64,000 nt of DNA, from NCBI GenBank assembly GCA_025163595.1, contig CP104100.1, forward strand, positions 2,790,001 to 2,854,000, read 5' to 3'. The notes under the pieces were generated by a model. The model was not told the DNA's origin. It saw only the letters and a list, made by a program, of their open reading frames with translations, and made no database searches. The translations under genes were made by a program, and so were the position numbers. Origin of the DNA: Phaeobacter sp. G2 (GTDB taxonomy: Bacteria > Pseudomonadota > Alphaproteobacteria > Rhodobacterales > Rhodobacteraceae). This document shows, in pieces, positions 55,051 to 63,998 of the stretch (position 1 is the first letter of the stretch; the number at the start of each line of letters is the position of its first letter).

Positions 55051-55569
55051 ATGCGTAAATCCTTGGCACTCATCTTGGCGGGCACGCTGATACTTTCGGG
55101 CTGTGGCGGCTGGCGTGAGTCACGTATTAATCCAGGAAACTGGTTCGGCAAATCACGGTCCGCACCCGTTGCTGTGGCCACCGAAAGCGAACCCACAAAT
55201 CCCCTGCTTGCCGAGGAAGGGCGCAAGAGCATCTTTGCCCGTGCTGAAAAAGAAGACCTGAGTGTCCCCGTGGCCAAAATCAGCGCGCTGCGGGTGGAGC
55301 CAACCCCCACCGGCGCAATCATCTATGCCAGTGGCATTGCCTCGCGTCAGGGCGCCCATGAGGTAGAGTTGCGGCAAGTTTCCACTGCTGCAGAGAACAC
55401 CCTGGAATACACCATGCACGTTTTATATCCGGTGTCTGCAACCCCGGCAGGAAGCGAGCACAGTCGCACCATTCAGGCGGCAGTGACCCTTTCAGAACAA
55501 GACCTGCGTGGTATTCGCACAATCCGGGTCAGTGGCGCCGAAAACGCCCGCGAAACCCGCCGCCGCTAA
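55051..55569 (+). CDS. Predicted outer- or inner-membrane lipoprotein
   Basis: A 172-residue protein starting at the ATG at 55051. The leader MRKSLALILAGTLILSGCGG has a clear lipobox (ILSGC) with Cys18. The mature part is a low-complexity linker (residues 35-65) followed by a beta-rich domain (SALRVEPTPTGAIIYASGIA, LEYTMHVLYPVSATP, RTIQAAVTLSEQDL). The family is not recognised, but similar short lipoproteins occur in roseobacters. It is a single-gene unit with a strong terminator after it. Confidence 0.82.
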   Translation: MRKSLALILAGTLILSGCGGWRESRINPGNWFGKSRSAPVAVATESEPTNPLLAEEGRKSIFARAEKEDLSVPVAKISALRVEPTPTGAIIYASGIASRQGAHEVELRQVSTAAENTLEYTMHVLYPVSATPAGSEHSRTIQAAVTLSEQDLRGIRTIRVSGAENARETRRR

Positions 55570-55621
55570 AGCCGCCAAGGTCGCTTAGCACAAGCGGCTG
55601 GTTAGAAAAGCACCATATTAA

Positions 55622-55651
55622 AAAGCCCGGAGTGACAACACTCCGGGCTTT
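55622..55651 (+). terminator. Rho-independent terminator of the lipoprotein gene
   Basis: AAAGCCCGGAGTG (55622-55634) and CACTCCGGGCTTT (55639-55651) form a perfect 13-bp stem with a 4-nt loop, followed by TGTTATTT. Confidence 0.9.
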
Positions 55652-55779
55652 GTTATTTCCATTTGCAGTTTACCAGTGCCAGGTTTCCGTCAACTGGCGG
55701 AAACAGCCAGCTGCAGGGCCATTCAGCAAGAAAGCCTACCAGCAGCCTCTGCGGTCAGCCCCTCGCAGGCGCCCAGAGA

Positions 55780-56937
55780 CTACAGCGCCACCACTTTTAC
55801 CGATTGCCCCTTGGCAGCCAGGGCTATTTCGCCATTGCACAGGCGCAGGGCATCCTCGCCAAAGACCTCATGCCGCCAGCCCGTCAGGGCGGCAACGTCG
55901 CGCTCCCCTGCGGCGATGGCATCCAGGTCAGCGCTGGGGGCAATCAGCTTGGCGGCGACGCCGGCGGATTCGGTCTTGGCCTTCAGCAAGACCCGCAGCA
56001 GATCCGACAACGCCGGGTTAACCTGCATCTTTTCCCGGCTGCGATCTGCCCTGGGGTGTTTGTCAGCCGGGCAGTTAATGCCCTTGGCGACAGCCTGCAA
56101 AATGCCTTCGGCAATGGCCCCTTTGCGGGCCTCACGCAGCAACAGGCGGGAACCACCCAGATCGGCACCGGTGCGTGGCTTGGTCGAGGCCAGCTCAACC
56201 AGTGCGTCATCCTTGAACACCCGGTTGCGCGGAACATTGTTGGTCTGGGCGTAGTCTTCACGAAAGGCCGCCAGTTCCCGGACCACAGCCAGGAACTTCC
56301 CCGAGGAGGTGCGGGTTTTGACCCGGCGCCACGCCTCTTGTGGCTGAATGTCATAGGTCGCAGGATCGGTCAGCACCTGCAATTCTTCGGCAACCCAGTG
56401 CGAGCGCCCGCTGCGCTCCAGATCGGCGGCGAGAAATTCATAAACCCGCCGTAGATGGGTCACATCCGCCAGCGCATAGGTCTGCTGGGCTTCGCTCAAA
56501 GGACGCCGCGACCAATCGGTAAAGCGCGAGCTCTTGTCGACGCCTTCCTTGACGATCTTGCGCACCAGAGTTTCATAGCCGACCTGATCGCCAAAGCCGC
56601 AGACCATGGCCGCAACCTGGGTATCAAACAGCGGCTTGGGAAAAACACTGGCATCGACCCAGAAGATCTCCAGATCTTGCCGGGCAGCGTGGAACACCTT
56701 GACCACAGATTCATCGCGAAACAGCGTATAAAGCGGCTCCAGCGACAGGCCGTCAGACAGTGGATCGACCAACACTGCATCGTTTTCACCATCACCGGAA
56801 AAGGCAATCTGGATCAGGCAAAGCTTGGAGTAATAAGTGCGTTCGCGCAGAAACTCGGTATCCACCGTCACGTAGGGATAGTTTGCCGCCTCTTCACAAA
56901 AGGCCTGCAGCTCGTCGGTGGTGGTCAGAGTTTTCAT
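55780..56937 (-). CDS. rnd: Ribonuclease D
   Basis: A 385-residue 3'-5' exoribonuclease of the DEDD family. Exo I VTVDTEFLRERTYY lies near residue 24, exo II VFHAARQDLEIFW near 82 and exo III with YALADVTHLRRVYEFL near 155. The HRDC-type helical domain follows (residues 200-290), and the C-terminal region resembles a second such domain. It trims tRNA and other stable RNA precursors. It is upstream of purN in the same direction, with a gap of about 155 bp. Confidence 0.92.
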   Translation of the reverse strand: MKTLTTTDELQAFCEEAANYPYVTVDTEFLRERTYYSKLCLIQIAFSGDGENDAVLVDPLSDGLSLEPLYTLFRDESVVKVFHAARQDLEIFWVDASVFPKPLFDTQVAAMVCGFGDQVGYETLVRKIVKEGVDKSSRFTDWSRRPLSEAQQTYALADVTHLRRVYEFLAADLERSGRSHWVAEELQVLTDPATYDIQPQEAWRRVKTRTSSGKFLAVVRELAAFREDYAQTNNVPRNRVFKDDALVELASTKPRTGADLGGSRLLLREARKGAIAEGILQAVAKGINCPADKHPRADRSREKMQVNPALSDLLRVLLKAKTESAGVAAKLIAPSADLDAIAAGERDVAALTGWRHEVFGEDALRLCNGEIALAAKGQSVKVVAL

Positions 56938-57019
56938 ATATCACGACTTTTCTGGTGTTCTGGTCCAAAGGAATGGCCATGGTGATACGCCTTTGATGCC
57001 AACAATGCAAACCGCCAGA

Positions 57020-57622
57020 TCAGCCCTGCAGCAACACCGGGCTACGGTCCCCCGCCGCAAAGCGTCGCAGTACCGCCGGGTAGAGCCGATGCTCCTGCAC
57101 CAGCACCCGCGCCGCCAGATCCTCGGGGGTATCTCCGGGCAAGACAGGCACCCGCGCCTGGCCCAAAATGGGCCCGTCATCCAGCGCCGGGGTGACCTCG
57201 TGCACCGTGCAGCCATGCTCTGCATCGCCCGCTTCCAGGGCGCGCGCATGGGTGTGCAGGCCCTTGTATTTGGGCAGCAAGGACGGGTGAATATTCAGCA
57301 TGCGGCCCTGAAAATGTGCCACAAACCCCGCGGTCAGAACCCGCATGAACCCGGCCAGGCAAACAATATCTGCGCCAGCCTCAAGAATGGGCTTTACCAG
57401 CTCAGCCTCAAAGGCGGCGCGATCGCCCTTGAACGGGCGGTGGTCCACCGCCGCCGTGGCAATGCCCGCAGCGGCGGCCTTTTTCAGCCCGCCAGCCTCG
57501 GCGTCGTTTGACATTACCAGACAGGGGCGGGCCGGATGGTCGCCCGTCATGCTCTCGATCAGCGCCACCATGTTGGAGCCGCCGCCCGAGACCAGAATGG
57601 CCACCTTTTTCTTGTCACTCAC
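57020..57622 (-). CDS. purN: Phosphoribosylglycinamide formyltransferase
   Basis: A 200-residue GART enzyme using 10-formyl-[20 protein letters not shown] binds the phosphate at the N terminus. The catalytic triad includes Asn and His in [20 protein letters not shown] near residue 110 (HPSLLP core) and Asp in [13 protein letters not shown] near residue 148. The ATG at 57622 overlaps the purM stop (ATGA), the usual purM-purN arrangement. Confidence 0.95.
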   Translation of the reverse strand: MSDKKKVAILVSGGGSNMVALIESMTGDHPARPCLVMSNDAEAGGLKKAAAAGIATAAVDHRPFKGDRAAFEAELVKPILEAGADIVCLAGFMRVLTAGFVAHFQGRMLNIHPSLLPKYKGLHTHARALEAGDAEHGCTVHEVTPALDDGPILGQARVPVLPGDTPEDLAARVLVQEHRLYPAVLRRFAAGDRSPVLLQG

Positions 57623-58680
57623 AGCAGCTTGCCCGTGTGCAGCTTTCCTGTGTAGCGCATGCCAGCACCAGCCGTCACCGTGCCAAGACGGCTGACGGTT
57701 TCGCCTTCGTCCTGCAGAATGTCGACCAGCTCATCGGCGCGATCCGCGGACACCGACAGGATCATACCAATGCCGCAGTTAAAGGTCTTTAGCATCTCAG
57801 CCTCGGCGATACCGCCTACCTCGGCCATCCATTTGAACACACCGGGCAGCTCCCAGCTGTCCAGGTCGATATCGGCGCCCAGATCTTCGGGCAGCACCCG
57901 TGGCAGGTTTTCCGTGAGACCACCGCCGGTGATATGGGCCAGCGCATGCACCCCCCCTGCCCGCACTGCGGCCAGGCTTTGTTTCACATACAAACGCGTC
58001 GGCGTCAGCAGCGCCTCGCCCAGGGTGCCGTCGCTAAAGGGCGAATCCGCCTCCCAGCCAAGGCCGGACAATTCAACAATCTTGCGCACCAGCGAATAGC
58101 CATTGGAATGCACCCCATCCGAGGCCAGCCCCAACAGCACATCACCCTCAACGACGCCCGCAGGCAAGGCGGTGCCGCGCTCCATCGCGCCCACGGCAAA
58201 GCCCGCGAGATCAAAATCTCCCTCGGGATACATGCCCGGCATTTCAGCGGTTTCACCGCCAATCAGCGCGCAGCCGGAGCGCACACAGCCCTCGGCGATG
58301 CCTTCGATGATCCGCGCAGCGGTTTCTGTTTCCAGCTTGCCGGTGGCAAAATAGTCTAGGAAAAACAGTGGTTCAGCGCCCTGACAAACCAGATCGTTGA
58401 CACACATGGCGACCAGATCAATGCCAACGCCGTCGACCACACCGGTGTCGATGGCGATACGCAGCTTGGTGCCGACCCCATCAGTGGCGCCAACCAGGAT
58501 CGGATCACTATAGCCCGCATCCTTGAGGTCAAACAGCGCGCCAAAGCCGCCAAGGCCGCTCATCACGCCGGAGCGATTGGTGCGCTTGGCGGCGGGCTTG
58601 ATGCGATCCACCAGGGCATTGCCCGCGTCAATATCCACACCTGCATCCGCATAGGTCAAACCGTTCTTGCCGCTGGTCAT
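57619..58680 (-). CDS. purM: Phosphoribosylformylglycinamidine cyclo-ligase
   Basis: A 353-residue AIR synthetase. [17 protein letters not shown] at the N terminus, [14 protein letters not shown] near residue 65, [18 protein letters not shown] near 95 and [12 protein letters not shown] are PurM signatures (the first has core DAGVDID). The start was set at the ATG at 58680 with GGAG about 10 nt upstream; a longer reading to 58785 lacks support. It is followed by purN in a coupled operon. Confidence 0.95.
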   Translation of the reverse strand: MTSGKNGLTYADAGVDIDAGNALVDRIKPAAKRTNRSGVMSGLGGFGALFDLKDAGYSDPILVGATDGVGTKLRIAIDTGVVDGVGIDLVAMCVNDLVCQGAEPLFFLDYFATGKLETETAARIIEGIAEGCVRSGCALIGGETAEMPGMYPEGDFDLAGFAVGAMERGTALPAGVVEGDVLLGLASDGVHSNGYSLVRKIVELSGLGWEADSPFSDGTLGEALLTPTRLYVKQSLAAVRAGGVHALAHITGGGLTENLPRVLPEDLGADIDLDSWELPGVFKWMAEVGGIAEAEMLKTFNCGIGMILSVSADRADELVDILQDEGETVSRLGTVTAGAGMRYTGKLHTGKLL

Positions 58681-58797
58681 CTCTTGGCTCCTTAAAACTG
58701 GTTGCGCAGCCTTTATCGCAAGGCTCACCGGAAAGAAACAAGGGAATCCACCGTGCGCGACCTGTCGCACGGTGGAGCGGCCCAATCGGCCGTGAGA

Positions 58798-59781
58798 TCA
58801 GAGACCAAATTGCCACGGTGCCGGTTGATATGCGTAGCCTTCCGTCTGACGCAGCACCCGGCCAAGACCCGGGAAGTCGATATGGCTGCCGGTCAGCAAC
58901 AGCCCATCGGCGGCGGCGCGATCCAGCATTTTGTGACGGGTCGCCGCCGTCTGCTCTGGGTCAGTGTCAAAGGCGATGGTCCAATCCGGATAGGCAAATT
59001 GCAGCGCAGTACTGTGGATGATGTCGCCCCAGAACAACAGCTGCTGCCCACCACTGTCCAGCATATAGCCCGTATGTCCAGGGGTATGCCCCGGCAACGG
59101 CAGGGCGGTGAAACCCGACAAAACAGAGGCTTCGCCCGCAATAAGCCGCAGCCGGTTCTGATAGGGGGCAACCGTCATGCGTGCCATCTGGAAAAACCCG
59201 CGGCTGCTTTCCGGAACCGAGGCCATGATGGCGTCGTCATGCCAAAACTCCCATTCCACCTGTGACACCACCAGCTCTGCATTTGCAAACACCGCCGTGC
59301 CATCGGCTGCAACCAACCCGCCTGCGTGGTCCGGATGCATATGGGTCAGCAATACCGTGGAAATCTCGCTGGGGTTCACCCCCATGGCGGCCAATCCGGC
59401 GCCCATTGCGCCCAAACTTGGCCCCATCAGATCCGCGGTGCCTGCATCAATCAGGATTTTTTTGTCGCCAAGCTCCACCAGATAGGCCTGCACCGGGATC
59501 TGTAGCCCCGCAGGGGTCATCTGGTGCAATCCCCTGGCCAGGGCCACATTCGCCTTATCCGCATCAAAATTGGCAAAAAGCTGCGTCCCCAAGGGCAAAT
59601 GCCCATCCAACAACACTGTCACACGAGCCTCCCCAATGGAAAACTGGTGCAGAACGGGAGGCAACCCTGTCACCGGCTCCGTGACCTGAGCAGTATCCTG
59701 AGCCTGGGCCTGACCCGAAACCAAGGCAGCAGCAGGCGCCGCTGTAAGGGCGCCCAGTAGGGTTCTACGATTGATCGTCAT
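58798..59781 (-). CDS. Exported MBL-fold metallohydrolase
   Basis: A 327-residue protein. The leader MTINRRTLLGALTAAPAAAL has a twin-Arg-like motif (NRRTLLG), so Tat export is probable. The metal-binding motif THMHPDHAGG lies near residue 127, with further His residues in LPLPGHTPGHTGY near 215 and GSHIDFPG near 293. The overall pattern fits the quinolone/lactone-type MBL group rather than class B beta-lactamases. The substrate is unknown. The ATG at 59781 has GGAG upstream. It is divergent from a LysR regulator, which is likely to control it. Confidence 0.88.
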   Translation of the reverse strand: MTINRRTLLGALTAAPAAALVSGQAQAQDTAQVTEPVTGLPPVLHQFSIGEARVTVLLDGHLPLGTQLFANFDADKANVALARGLHQMTPAGLQIPVQAYLVELGDKKILIDAGTADLMGPSLGAMGAGLAAMGVNPSEISTVLLTHMHPDHAGGLVAADGTAVFANAELVVSQVEWEFWHDDAIMASVPESSRGFFQMARMTVAPYQNRLRLIAGEASVLSGFTALPLPGHTPGHTGYMLDSGGQQLLFWGDIIHSTALQFAYPDWTIAFDTDPEQTAATRHKMLDRAAADGLLLTGSHIDFPGLGRVLRQTEGYAYQPAPWQFGL

Positions 59782-59845
59782 AAGGTTCTCCAATATGATT
59801 TAGACCTAGTCTTGGCCTCACCCCCGACTTAGTTTGCCGAAACAG

Positions 59846-59869
59846 GCCTATGTAGGCATAAATTGCCTA
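59846..59869. promoter_or_regulatory. LysR-type operator between the MBL and LysR genes
   Basis: TAGGCA (59853-59858) and TGCCTA (59864-59869) form an inverted repeat with a 5-nt spacer, and GCCTA-TG-TAGGC (59846-59857) overlaps it. Such interrupted palindromes in a divergent lysR promoter are typical LysR binding sites. Confidence 0.6.
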
Positions 59870-59898
59870 TCCCCCTTATAAGCAGGACTTATAGCAAA

Positions 59899-60834
59899 AT
59901 GGATCGACTGGGATTGCTGGAAAGCTTTATCATCGCCCTGGACGAAGGCAGCTTGAACCGCGCAGCGCAGCGCCGTGGCATCAGCCAGCCCGCCATGAGC
60001 CTCCAAATCAAGCAGCTCGAAACCCTGTTGGGCCATGAGTTGCTGCATCGCACCTCAACAGGGGTAAAACCGACTCGCCCTGGCGAGCTGGTCTATACCC
60101 AGGCCCAGGGTCTACTGTCCGGCTATGACCTGATGTGCGCCGAGCTGAGCGCGCTGAAAGAGAGTCTCTCCGGCACTTTTCGGGTCAACACCAGTACCTT
60201 TTTTGGCCGCATTATTCTTGGTCCTGTGCTGCTGGAGGTCAATCAGACATACCCCGACCTGAATATCGTGATGAAACTGGAAGACCGGCTGGTCGATGTC
60301 CTGCGCGAAAATGTGGATCTGGCGATCCGCTCTGGAACGCTGGGCGACAGCGATGGCGCCGCCCGTAAGATCGCCCAGATGGAAACCGTGCTTTTTGCCA
60401 CCCCCAGTTATCTAGATCAGGTGGGACGCCCCAGCACGCCAGAGGACCTGAAGCGGCTGAAGTTCATTCAGCATCACGAAGATCAGACCGGCGGCTTTTT
60501 CCCGCTGACCCTGGACGGCGTGGAGTATCAGGCGCCGGTCCATGTGGGGTTCACCGCCGATGACCCTGATTTGATCATCCGCGCGGTGGCGAACCACACC
60601 GGATATGCCCGCGCCCCACGGCTGTTTCTCGATGAGGCCTTGCTGGAAGGGCGGTTTGAGGAAGTTCTGCCCGCATATCAGCCCCAGCCCAAAGACATCT
60701 ATGCCGTGTACCCCTCGCGCCATAGCTATGACAAACGCCACGAGGTTGTGGTCACGGCGCTTTTGGAGCGGATTGAGGCCCTGCAACAGGATTCCATTGC
60801 CCGACGTTACCCGGCGACTGCAATCATGGCTTGA
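59899..60834 (+). CDS. LysR-family transcriptional regulator
   Basis: A 311-residue regulator. The N-terminal winged helix reads LGLLESFIIALDEGSLNRAAQRRGISQPAMSLQIKQLETLLG, with SLNRAAQRRGISQPAMS the recognition part. The effector domain (about 90-300) has IRSGTLGDSDGAARKI and similar segments. The ATG at 59899 begins MDRLGLLES; an upstream TTG at 59863 is unlikely. It is divergent from the MBL-fold gene with an operator-like palindrome between them, so mutual regulation is likely. The effector is unknown. Confidence 0.92.
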   Translation: MDRLGLLESFIIALDEGSLNRAAQRRGISQPAMSLQIKQLETLLGHELLHRTSTGVKPTRPGELVYTQAQGLLSGYDLMCAELSALKESLSGTFRVNTSTFFGRIILGPVLLEVNQTYPDLNIVMKLEDRLVDVLRENVDLAIRSGTLGDSDGAARKIAQMETVLFATPSYLDQVGRPSTPEDLKRLKFIQHHEDQTGGFFPLTLDGVEYQAPVHVGFTADDPDLIIRAVANHTGYARAPRLFLDEALLEGRFEEVLPAYQPQPKDIYAVYPSRHSYDKRHEVVVTALLERIEALQQDSIARRYPATAIMA

Positions 60835-60870
60835 CCTTCCTGCGGGCATTTTCTAACCACGTCCTCAGGC

Positions 60871-60946
60871 GGGCCTGTAGCTCAACGGTTAGAGCAGAGC
60901 GCTCATAACGCTTTGGTTGCGGGTTCAAATCCTGCCGGGCCTACCA
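60871..60946 (+). tRNA. tRNA with CAT anticodon (Met elongator or Ile2)
   Basis: A 76-nt cloverleaf: acceptor GGGCCTG with CGGGCCT, D arm GCTC..GAGC, anticodon loop CTCATAA, T arm GCGGG TTCAAAT CCTGC, and an encoded CCA. The first acceptor pair is G-T. CAT may read Met codons, or AUA if the C is modified to lysidine. The accessory stretch 60947-64000 begins at its 3' end. Confidence 0.9.
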
Positions 60947-61026
60947 AACTTTCCAGTGACTTAGCTGAAACCGCCGATTTGCCAAAAAGGTTCATTGAAC
61001 CGAGTTTTGGTTTTGGAGGTAACATC

Positions 61027-61052
61027 GGGCGGATTTCTATGCGAATCCGCCC
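61027..61052 (+). terminator. Hairpin downstream of the CAT tRNA
   Basis: GGGCGGATT (61027-61035) and AATCCGCCC (61044-61052) form a 9-bp stem. It lacks a T run, so termination of the tRNA transcript is only possible. Confidence 0.4.
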
Positions 61053-61361
61053 TGATCTCGGCAGCGCAACCTCAAGCATTTTATCACATATTATCGATGC
61101 CTGACAGCAGTAGGCAAAGCCCGTGAGATTTTTGAATGGATCCCGCCCACCGCAGCGCAGGTGGGCACAACATTTTCAATACTCCCCCAAGCGTAGGTCT
61201 CAAAACTCTCTTCTCATGCCCATTGCTTTGCGAGTCTTTCAAATTTTCCAGATGTAAGACAGCCCCGTTCTCCCGCTTAGGGCCGTGTCAAATAGGATTG
61301 CTGCATTCCTTCAGTCGCACGGCGCGCCGAGGGAAAAAAGAAGCAAAGACATTGGCAAGAT

Positions 61362-61405
61362 TTTTCCATTTCGTGCTCCTCCTTGCGAGAGCACGAAATG
61401 GAAAA
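61362..61405. repeat. 17-bp perfect inverted repeat (hairpin)
   Basis: TTTTCCATTTCGTGCTC (61362-61378) and GAGCACGAAATGGAAAA (61389-61405) are exact complements around a 10-nt loop. It lies in the gene-poor stretch about 330 bp before the IS1182 remnant. It may be a terminator, since the arms end in T and A runs, or a mobile-element trace. Confidence 0.8.
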
Positions 61406-61734
61406 CGTGCCGAAGAAAAACATATGCACTGGCCGAAATACCTTCTGCTGCTCAGGACAGCCAGTAGCATCACACGCTTGGAAAAAAGGAGGGAGACCGA
61501 GCGCTTGAAGCCGCCACGAACGGCGGTAACATAAGGTTAGATCAATGGAAAAACTCTACTCCACACCCTCGATTTTTTCGAAGGACGCTTCCCTCAATAT
61601 CGTTCGAATTTTCTTCACCGCATTCGGTGAAGCCACGCAGAACGCCATTCTCTTGCTGGGAGGCCCAAACGCCCACCGTCGTTGCCTTCGGCTGTTCACT
61701 TCCCTCCGAGAATCTAAGACCCTAAGGCGAACCG

Positions 61735-62133
61735 TTGAAACAGTTTCGTCGAAATTATTCCGACCCAAGCCGTGGCCCGACCGGCAAAGGCGTCGCCAAG
61801 TATCAGGCCTTGAAACATACCTGCCAAGCCTGCCCATCTAAGATGAAGTGCTGCCCAAAAGCAGATGCGCGCAAGATCACCCGCGAAGAACATGAAGATG
61901 CCCGACAGGTCGCCCGCGATATCGCAAAAACTAAGCAATATGCGATCTCAATGCGGCTGCGAAAGAAGGTCGAGATGCTCTTCGCACACCTCAAACGCAT
62001 CCTGGGGCTGGGACGGCTCCGAATACGAGGACCATGCGGAGCAAATGACGAATTCCTGCTTGCCGCCACCGCCCAAAATCTCCGCAAACTAGCCAAGATC
62101 TTTCCTGCATCGCAGCAAGCGCGCAAGGCCTGA
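61735..62133 (+). pseudogene. 3' remnant of an IS1182-type transposase
   Basis: The frame encodes 132 residues matching the C-terminal end of IS1182-family transposases: the Cys cluster CQACPSKMKCCPKADARKI (of which CPSKMKCC is the core), the catalytic-Glu region RKKVEMLFAHLKRILGLGRLRIRG and ANDEFLLAATAQNLRKLAK. The first two thirds, with both catalytic Asp residues, are absent, so the gene is inactive. Upstream sequence shows no matching N-terminal part. It marks past insertion next to the tRNA. Confidence 0.8.
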
Positions 62134-62348
62134 CAGGAAAGGCGCTCGGGTCGCCCTGAGAACCAATCATTCTGTATCAGCAAGACGTTGTTTTTCCACA
62201 GAATCCGCGGAAACCAGACATTCACTGCGCTCTGCACCGAGGTCCGCTGTGCAGCCACGCCCGACCATTAAGAATAATTGACGAAGGTCGGGATGTCTTG
62301 AAAAACTCACAAAATTATGACGAATCTACCTTCTCAATTAGTATGCTA

Positions 62349-63296
62349 TTATCGCCTCATACTTCTTCTGAAGCGTCTCAAAGCTGCAGGCACGCCGATT
62401 GGGCCCAAACTGTTAGTTGCTGTTAAAAGCATTTGCGCGATTGCGAGGAAAACTGGAACGAGGATGGATAGCGCGAGGATAAGTGGGCTCGCAATCGAGC
62501 GATCAATCCAATTAGGCGCGATCTCGATACGATCTTCTCCACCCAAATAGCTAACGGATATCTTTGAAGGTCCTGTTTCGGAAACTAAAGAAACTTGGAA
62601 GTTCTTCGGGCCATGCTGGCTTGGTAACACGTATCCGTACACACGCGTTTGGCTTTGTTCTTTCCCATCATCTCGGAAAACCCCAACCTTTTCGCCTGGC
62701 CTAAAACTCCCATTTTTGATGATCTCAGTTGCATTCATCAGGAACGGCTTTTCTCGGATATCGTACGCGCCTGAAGTCAGAAGCTTTGTTTCACCTGTCG
62801 CCGCAACCTGTCCTAGGTGAGCAAAGCCGGAAAACGACAACGCACCCAATGCTGACCATTCGGCTCGTGGCAAATGGAGTATTGTGCCTGATTTATACTC
62901 AGCGACATTTTTCAGAAGGATTTCAAGCGAGCCTTCCTCGTTCGTCGATACAACAATATGGCTGCCATCTTGCCACTTCAGACTCACGATCTCGTGCTTT
63001 TGCTCATACCGTCTCGGGTCGCAAATGTCGGTCCCGCGCGTTCTGGATCTGTCGATTTTGACCAGAGGTTCACAAACGAGCACTGAGCCAAGGTCCCAAA
63101 AACCCGCATCTCCAGAAAACTGGATTTCCATGCTGGCGGAATGGGCTGAAATCAAAATTGTGCGATCCGCACCGACGCCAAACGCCAAGGTAACGAGGAA
63201 CGCGGTAAGTAAAGACGTGACGCCAGTCAGAGCAATAGAAATACCTATTCTCTTGGAGATAGAATTTGTATCCGAATGCTCATCGGTAGTTTTCAT
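62349..63296 (-). CDS. Unrecognised membrane protein with extracytoplasmic domain
   Basis: A 315-residue protein of no recognised family. A membrane segment lies near residues 18-45 (IALTGVTSLLTAFLVTLAFGVG) and a second near 268-292 (PLILALSILVPVFLAIAQMLL), leaving about 220 residues between them that probably face the periplasm. This central part looks beta-rich (ILLKNVAEYKSGTILHLP, EKVGVFRDDG). A basic tail (RRFRRSMRR) remains inside. The start is the ATG at 63296, 3 bp after the stop of the upstream gene. The base composition is lower in G+C than in the core. The function is unknown. Confidence 0.65.
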   Translation of the reverse strand: MKTTDEHSDTNSISKRIGISIALTGVTSLLTAFLVTLAFGVGADRTILISAHSASMEIQFSGDAGFWDLGSVLVCEPLVKIDRSRTRGTDICDPRRYEQKHEIVSLKWQDGSHIVVSTNEEGSLEILLKNVAEYKSGTILHLPRAEWSALGALSFSGFAHLGQVAATGETKLLTSGAYDIREKPFLMNATEIIKNGSFRPGEKVGVFRDDGKEQSQTRVYGYVLPSQHGPKNFQVSLVSETGPSKISVSYLGGEDRIEIAPNWIDRSIASPLILALSILVPVFLAIAQMLLTATNSLGPIGVPAALRRFRRSMRR

Positions 63297-63299
63297 CTA

Positions 63300-63998
63300 T
63301 TATTCTTCCGATAAATGGAGCTTGAACTCTACTTCTCGCCCCATTTCGCCCCTTTTGAACGACACGGTCCCAGCGACTAGTGGAGCAATAGACATCACGC
63401 TTTTCGGCAATACACAAACAGTGTCGAAAGCGGTTCTATTATCAAACTCGACGACATCACACGACACGTCTGCAATGTCGGGGTTGTTCGGGAAGTACAC
63501 GAACGTTTCTTCCGAACGAGACGTGTTCAAAAGCAACGCGACGTTCTCTTCAGATTGCTCCCCCCAAAACACGAGGGAGCTATCATCCCTGCCGTCCCCG
63601 CAAGGCCCAAGGGTCAGGAGTGGTGCAATCTCTCCACTCTGGATTGTGCGAACATGCTTTGGATTTTTCGTCGGGTAGTCGAGGACAATACTCCCCCCGG
63701 CCCAGTCTTCCGACACATTGTAAGACCCTTGGCTCTGATAGAACCCATCGACACTCAAAACCGACAAACATGCCGTGGCGCCTGACCATCCTTTTGGAAT
63801 ATGTGCTGAAACGCTTATAGAGTTCTTCGGCAACGGTCCAAACTGCACCAATCCAACGAGTCGAGCCCCGGAAATTTCAGCGGCCTCGTTTACGACCTCA
63901 GTGAAATTGTTTGCCGTAAGTTTTGCTTTGCCATGTTCTTGGGCAACAAGCATAGTCGGGCAGATAGCCATCACTGCGAAAAGAATTTTTGAAAACAT
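63300..63998 (-). CDS. Unrecognised secreted protein
   Basis: A 232-residue protein with an N-terminal signal peptide (MFSKILFAVMAICPTMLVAQ, cleavage likely after VAQ or nearby). The mature part is a single beta-rich domain of no recognised family, with four Cys residues after the signal (ATACLSV, LGPCGDG, DVSCDVV, DTVCVLP), possibly two disulfides. The start is the ATG at 63998, so nothing is known of what lies upstream beyond the window. It is followed after 3 bp by the membrane protein gene, and the two proteins may work together at the cell envelope. Confidence 0.65.
   Translation of the reverse strand: MFSKILFAVMAICPTMLVAQEHGKAKLTANNFTEVVNEAAEISGARLVGLVQFGPLPKNSISVSAHIPKGWSGATACLSVLSVDGFYQSQGSYNVSEDWAGGSIVLDYPTKNPKHVRTIQSGEIAPLLTLGPCGDGRDDSSLVFWGEQSEENVALLLNTSRSEETFVYFPNNPDIADVSCDVVEFDNRTAFDTVCVLPKSVMSIAPLVAGTVSFKRGEMGREVEFKLHLSEE

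Larger units (their letters stand above)
60947..61734. other. Gene-poor stretch downstream of the CAT tRNA
   Basis: Nearly 800 bp with no convincing gene. It contains a hairpin GGGCGGATT..AATCCGCCC (61027-61052), which may end the tRNA transcript, and a 17-bp perfect inverted repeat at 61362-61405. Short open frames on both strands look like chance. The composition and nearby transposase remnant suggest an old insertion region. Confidence 0.5.

Noticed and set aside
61136..61534. A 132-codon + strand frame spanning the 17-bp hairpin
   Set aside because: It has no ribosome site or domain, and its composition changes across the hairpin; it looks like chance.
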